From assembly GCA_002480345.1 (NCBI GenBank), contig DLBY01000060.1, forward strand, positions 9,922 through 15,548: a stretch of DNA of 5,627 bases, in the 5' to 3' direction. The first letter of the stretch is position 1; every line of letters begins with the position of its first letter. This stretch comes from Phycisphaerales bacterium UBA7812 (GTDB lineage: Bacteria; Planctomycetota; Phycisphaerae; Phycisphaerales; UBA1924). The notes beneath the pieces were generated by a model. That model had not been told where the DNA came from. It did no database searches and saw only the letters and a program-made list of their open reading frames with translations. Position numbers and translations under genes: made by a program. Below, piece after piece: positions 5,047 to 5,627 of the stretch.

Positions 5047-5589
5047 TTATGGATTATCCGAATTCAGACGCAGCTGAGAACTCAATTCAGAAAATTTATC
5101 ATCAATTTTCTGAAGGTGATTCAGCCACTTACTTCTGTCGCTTTCATAAACATGCCAGGGCTCTGAAGAATTTAGGTTGTCATCGATTTTCTTCATCCTG
5201 TCATGCTGCACTTCGGTGCTGTGAAACTGTGCGATGTCACGGAGGTAGAGCGAGAGAACTTGAATTGCATCGGAAAAGTCAGCTAAAGCCGCGTTCAAAT
5301 CGCGAATTGCGCCAGCACCCTCGTTGGATGTGAGTATTTCATGGGCGGTGCGAATTTCAGCTATCTGAGATTCGATTTTTCTGTCGAACCTTTGATCATA
5401 CTGGGCAATAGCAGCTCGCTCGGCTTTAGTGGGTGCCGATATAAATACGCCCCATAGTGACGCTCCGCCAATCGCTACCATAAAAGCAGCTATCAGTATT
5501 ACCGATTGCTTGGGAACAATGAAGTGGCCTTCGTGCAGTCTCTTCTTTATGTAGTCAATTTGGTCTTCAGAGAGTGGCGAAGTAGACAT
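5047..5589 (-). CDS. Unrecognised membrane-anchored coiled-coil protein, low G+C
   Basis: I do not recognise this 180-residue protein. It has a short hydrophilic N-terminus (MSTSPLSEDQIDYIKKRLHE), one transmembrane segment at about residues 29-51 (SVILIAAFMVAIGGASLWGV), and then about 125 charged, mostly helical residues that look like coiled coil. A KKIDDNL / QKIDDKF similarity occurs near the C-terminus. There is no signal-peptidase site, lipobox or catalytic motif, so a single-pass anchor with a soluble helical domain is the best description. The ATG at 5589 is chosen because it starts one base after the upstream groEL stop (TGA-G-ATG); a GTG 12 codons earlier would read through the groEL tail out of frame. 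The gene is about 45% G+C by my count against about 65% for groEL, which points to recent acquisition. groES follows 25 bases later, so it is embedded in the chaperonin operon. Confidence 0.75.
   Translation of the reverse strand: MSTSPLSEDQIDYIKKRLHEGHFIVPKQSVILIAAFMVAIGGASLWGVFISAPTKAERAAIAQYDQRFDRKIESQIAEIRTAHEILTSNEGAGAIRDLNAALADFSDAIQVLSLYLRDIAQFHSTEVQHDRMKKIDDNLNSSEPWHVYESDRSKWLNHLQKIDDKFSELSSQLRLNSDNP
5053..5080 (-). promoter_or_regulatory. Possible sigma-70-like promoter for groES
   Basis: On the minus strand TTCTCA (5080-5075; four of six matches to TTGACA) is followed after 16 bases by GATAAT (5058-5053; five of six to TATAAT), ending 31 bases before the groES start. It lies in the A+T-rich 3' end of the upstream gene, where such matches arise easily by chance. 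It would let groES-groEL be transcribed apart from the upstream groEL. Confidence 0.25.
5086..5114 (-). promoter_or_regulatory. Perfect 11-7-11 inverted repeat upstream of groES
   Basis: TTCAGAAAATT (5086-5096) and AATTTTCTGAA (5104-5114) are exact complements around a 7-base spacer. The element lies in the last codons of the upstream membrane-protein gene (encoding QKIDDKFSE) and 64 bases before the groES start, next to the possible promoter. It does not match CIRCE (TTAGCACTC-N9-GAGTGCTAA) in sequence or spacing. It could be an operator, an RNA hairpin, or coincidence in A+T-rich coding sequence. Confidence 0.45.
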
Positions 5590-5590
5590 C

Positions 5591-5627
5591 TCAGAACCCC
5601 ATCCCGCCCATGCCCGGCATGCCACCC
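5591..5627 (-). CDS. groEL: C-terminal end of a second GroEL with a Gly-Gly-Met tail
   Basis: On the minus strand, from 5626, the codons read GGMPGMGGMGF followed by TGA at 5593-5591. This glycine-methionine tail is the typical C-terminus of bacterial GroEL, lining the floor of the folding chamber. The rest of the gene lies beyond the right edge. The overlapping frame used by the next gene's possible GTG start gives unrelated, tryptophan-rich residues, so the Gly-Met frame is the natural one. A second chaperonin gene therefore probably lies upstream of the groES-groEL pair. The call rests on 11 residues only; another Gly-Met-rich protein end is possible but less likely in this context. Confidence 0.8.
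   Translation of the reverse strand, partial: GGMPGMGGMGF

Noticed and set aside
5590..5625. GTG start at 5625 for the membrane protein
   Set aside because: It would read the groEL tail out of frame; the ATG one base after the groEL stop is the natural coupled start.

Overview
The window is a chaperone gene cluster from a G+C-rich bacterium (about 65% in groEL by sampling). Every recognised gene is read on the minus strand, so transcription runs from right to left. The gene content, the chaperonin duplication, the GLYLP form of the GroES mobile loop and GTGGGACGGGC-type intergenic inverted repeats suggest a planctomycete, perhaps of the Phycisphaerae. That placement is inference from pattern memory and no search was run.

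In transcription order the layout is: (1) the last 11 codons of a GroEL with a classic Gly-Gly-Met tail (5626-5591); (2) one base later, an unrecognised 180-residue membrane-anchored protein (5589-5047) at about 45% G+C, far below its neighbours; (3) groES (5021-4734); (4) a 122-base spacer holding two oppositely oriented arrays of four 7-base repeats that can fold into a long hairpin; (5) a second, complete groEL (4611-2998) that has no Gly-Gly-Met tail; (6) a 153-base, highly structured spacer with a REP-like inverted repeat and a strong hairpin; (7) a 68-residue CPCC-family cysteine-rich protein (2844-2638), about 58% G+C; (8) dnaJ (2641-1487), starting at a TTG that overlaps the stop of the CPCC gene; (9) grpE (1436-702); (10) an FmdB-type zinc-ribbon protein with a lysine-rich tail (700-350); (11) acpS (295 to the left edge, C-terminus cut off).

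The genes form one functional theme. GroES caps GroEL rings for ATP-driven folding. DnaJ and GrpE are the J-protein and nucleotide-exchange partners of DnaK, which is not in this window. Tight junctions (TGA-G-ATG twice, one TTGA overlap) imply co-translation in parts of the cluster. AcpS and the FmdB-like protein look like ordinary downstream passengers.

The parts most worth a second look are the two different GroELs either side of one groES, the two compositionally odd small genes inserted among the chaperones, an 11-7-11 perfect palindrome just upstream of groES, the heptad arrays between groES and groEL, and hairpins that involve the groEL Shine-Dalgarno site and abut the CPCC start. No CRISPR, tRNA, rRNA, transposase or recognisable CIRCE operator was found. 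No gene-free stretch exceeds 300 bases.
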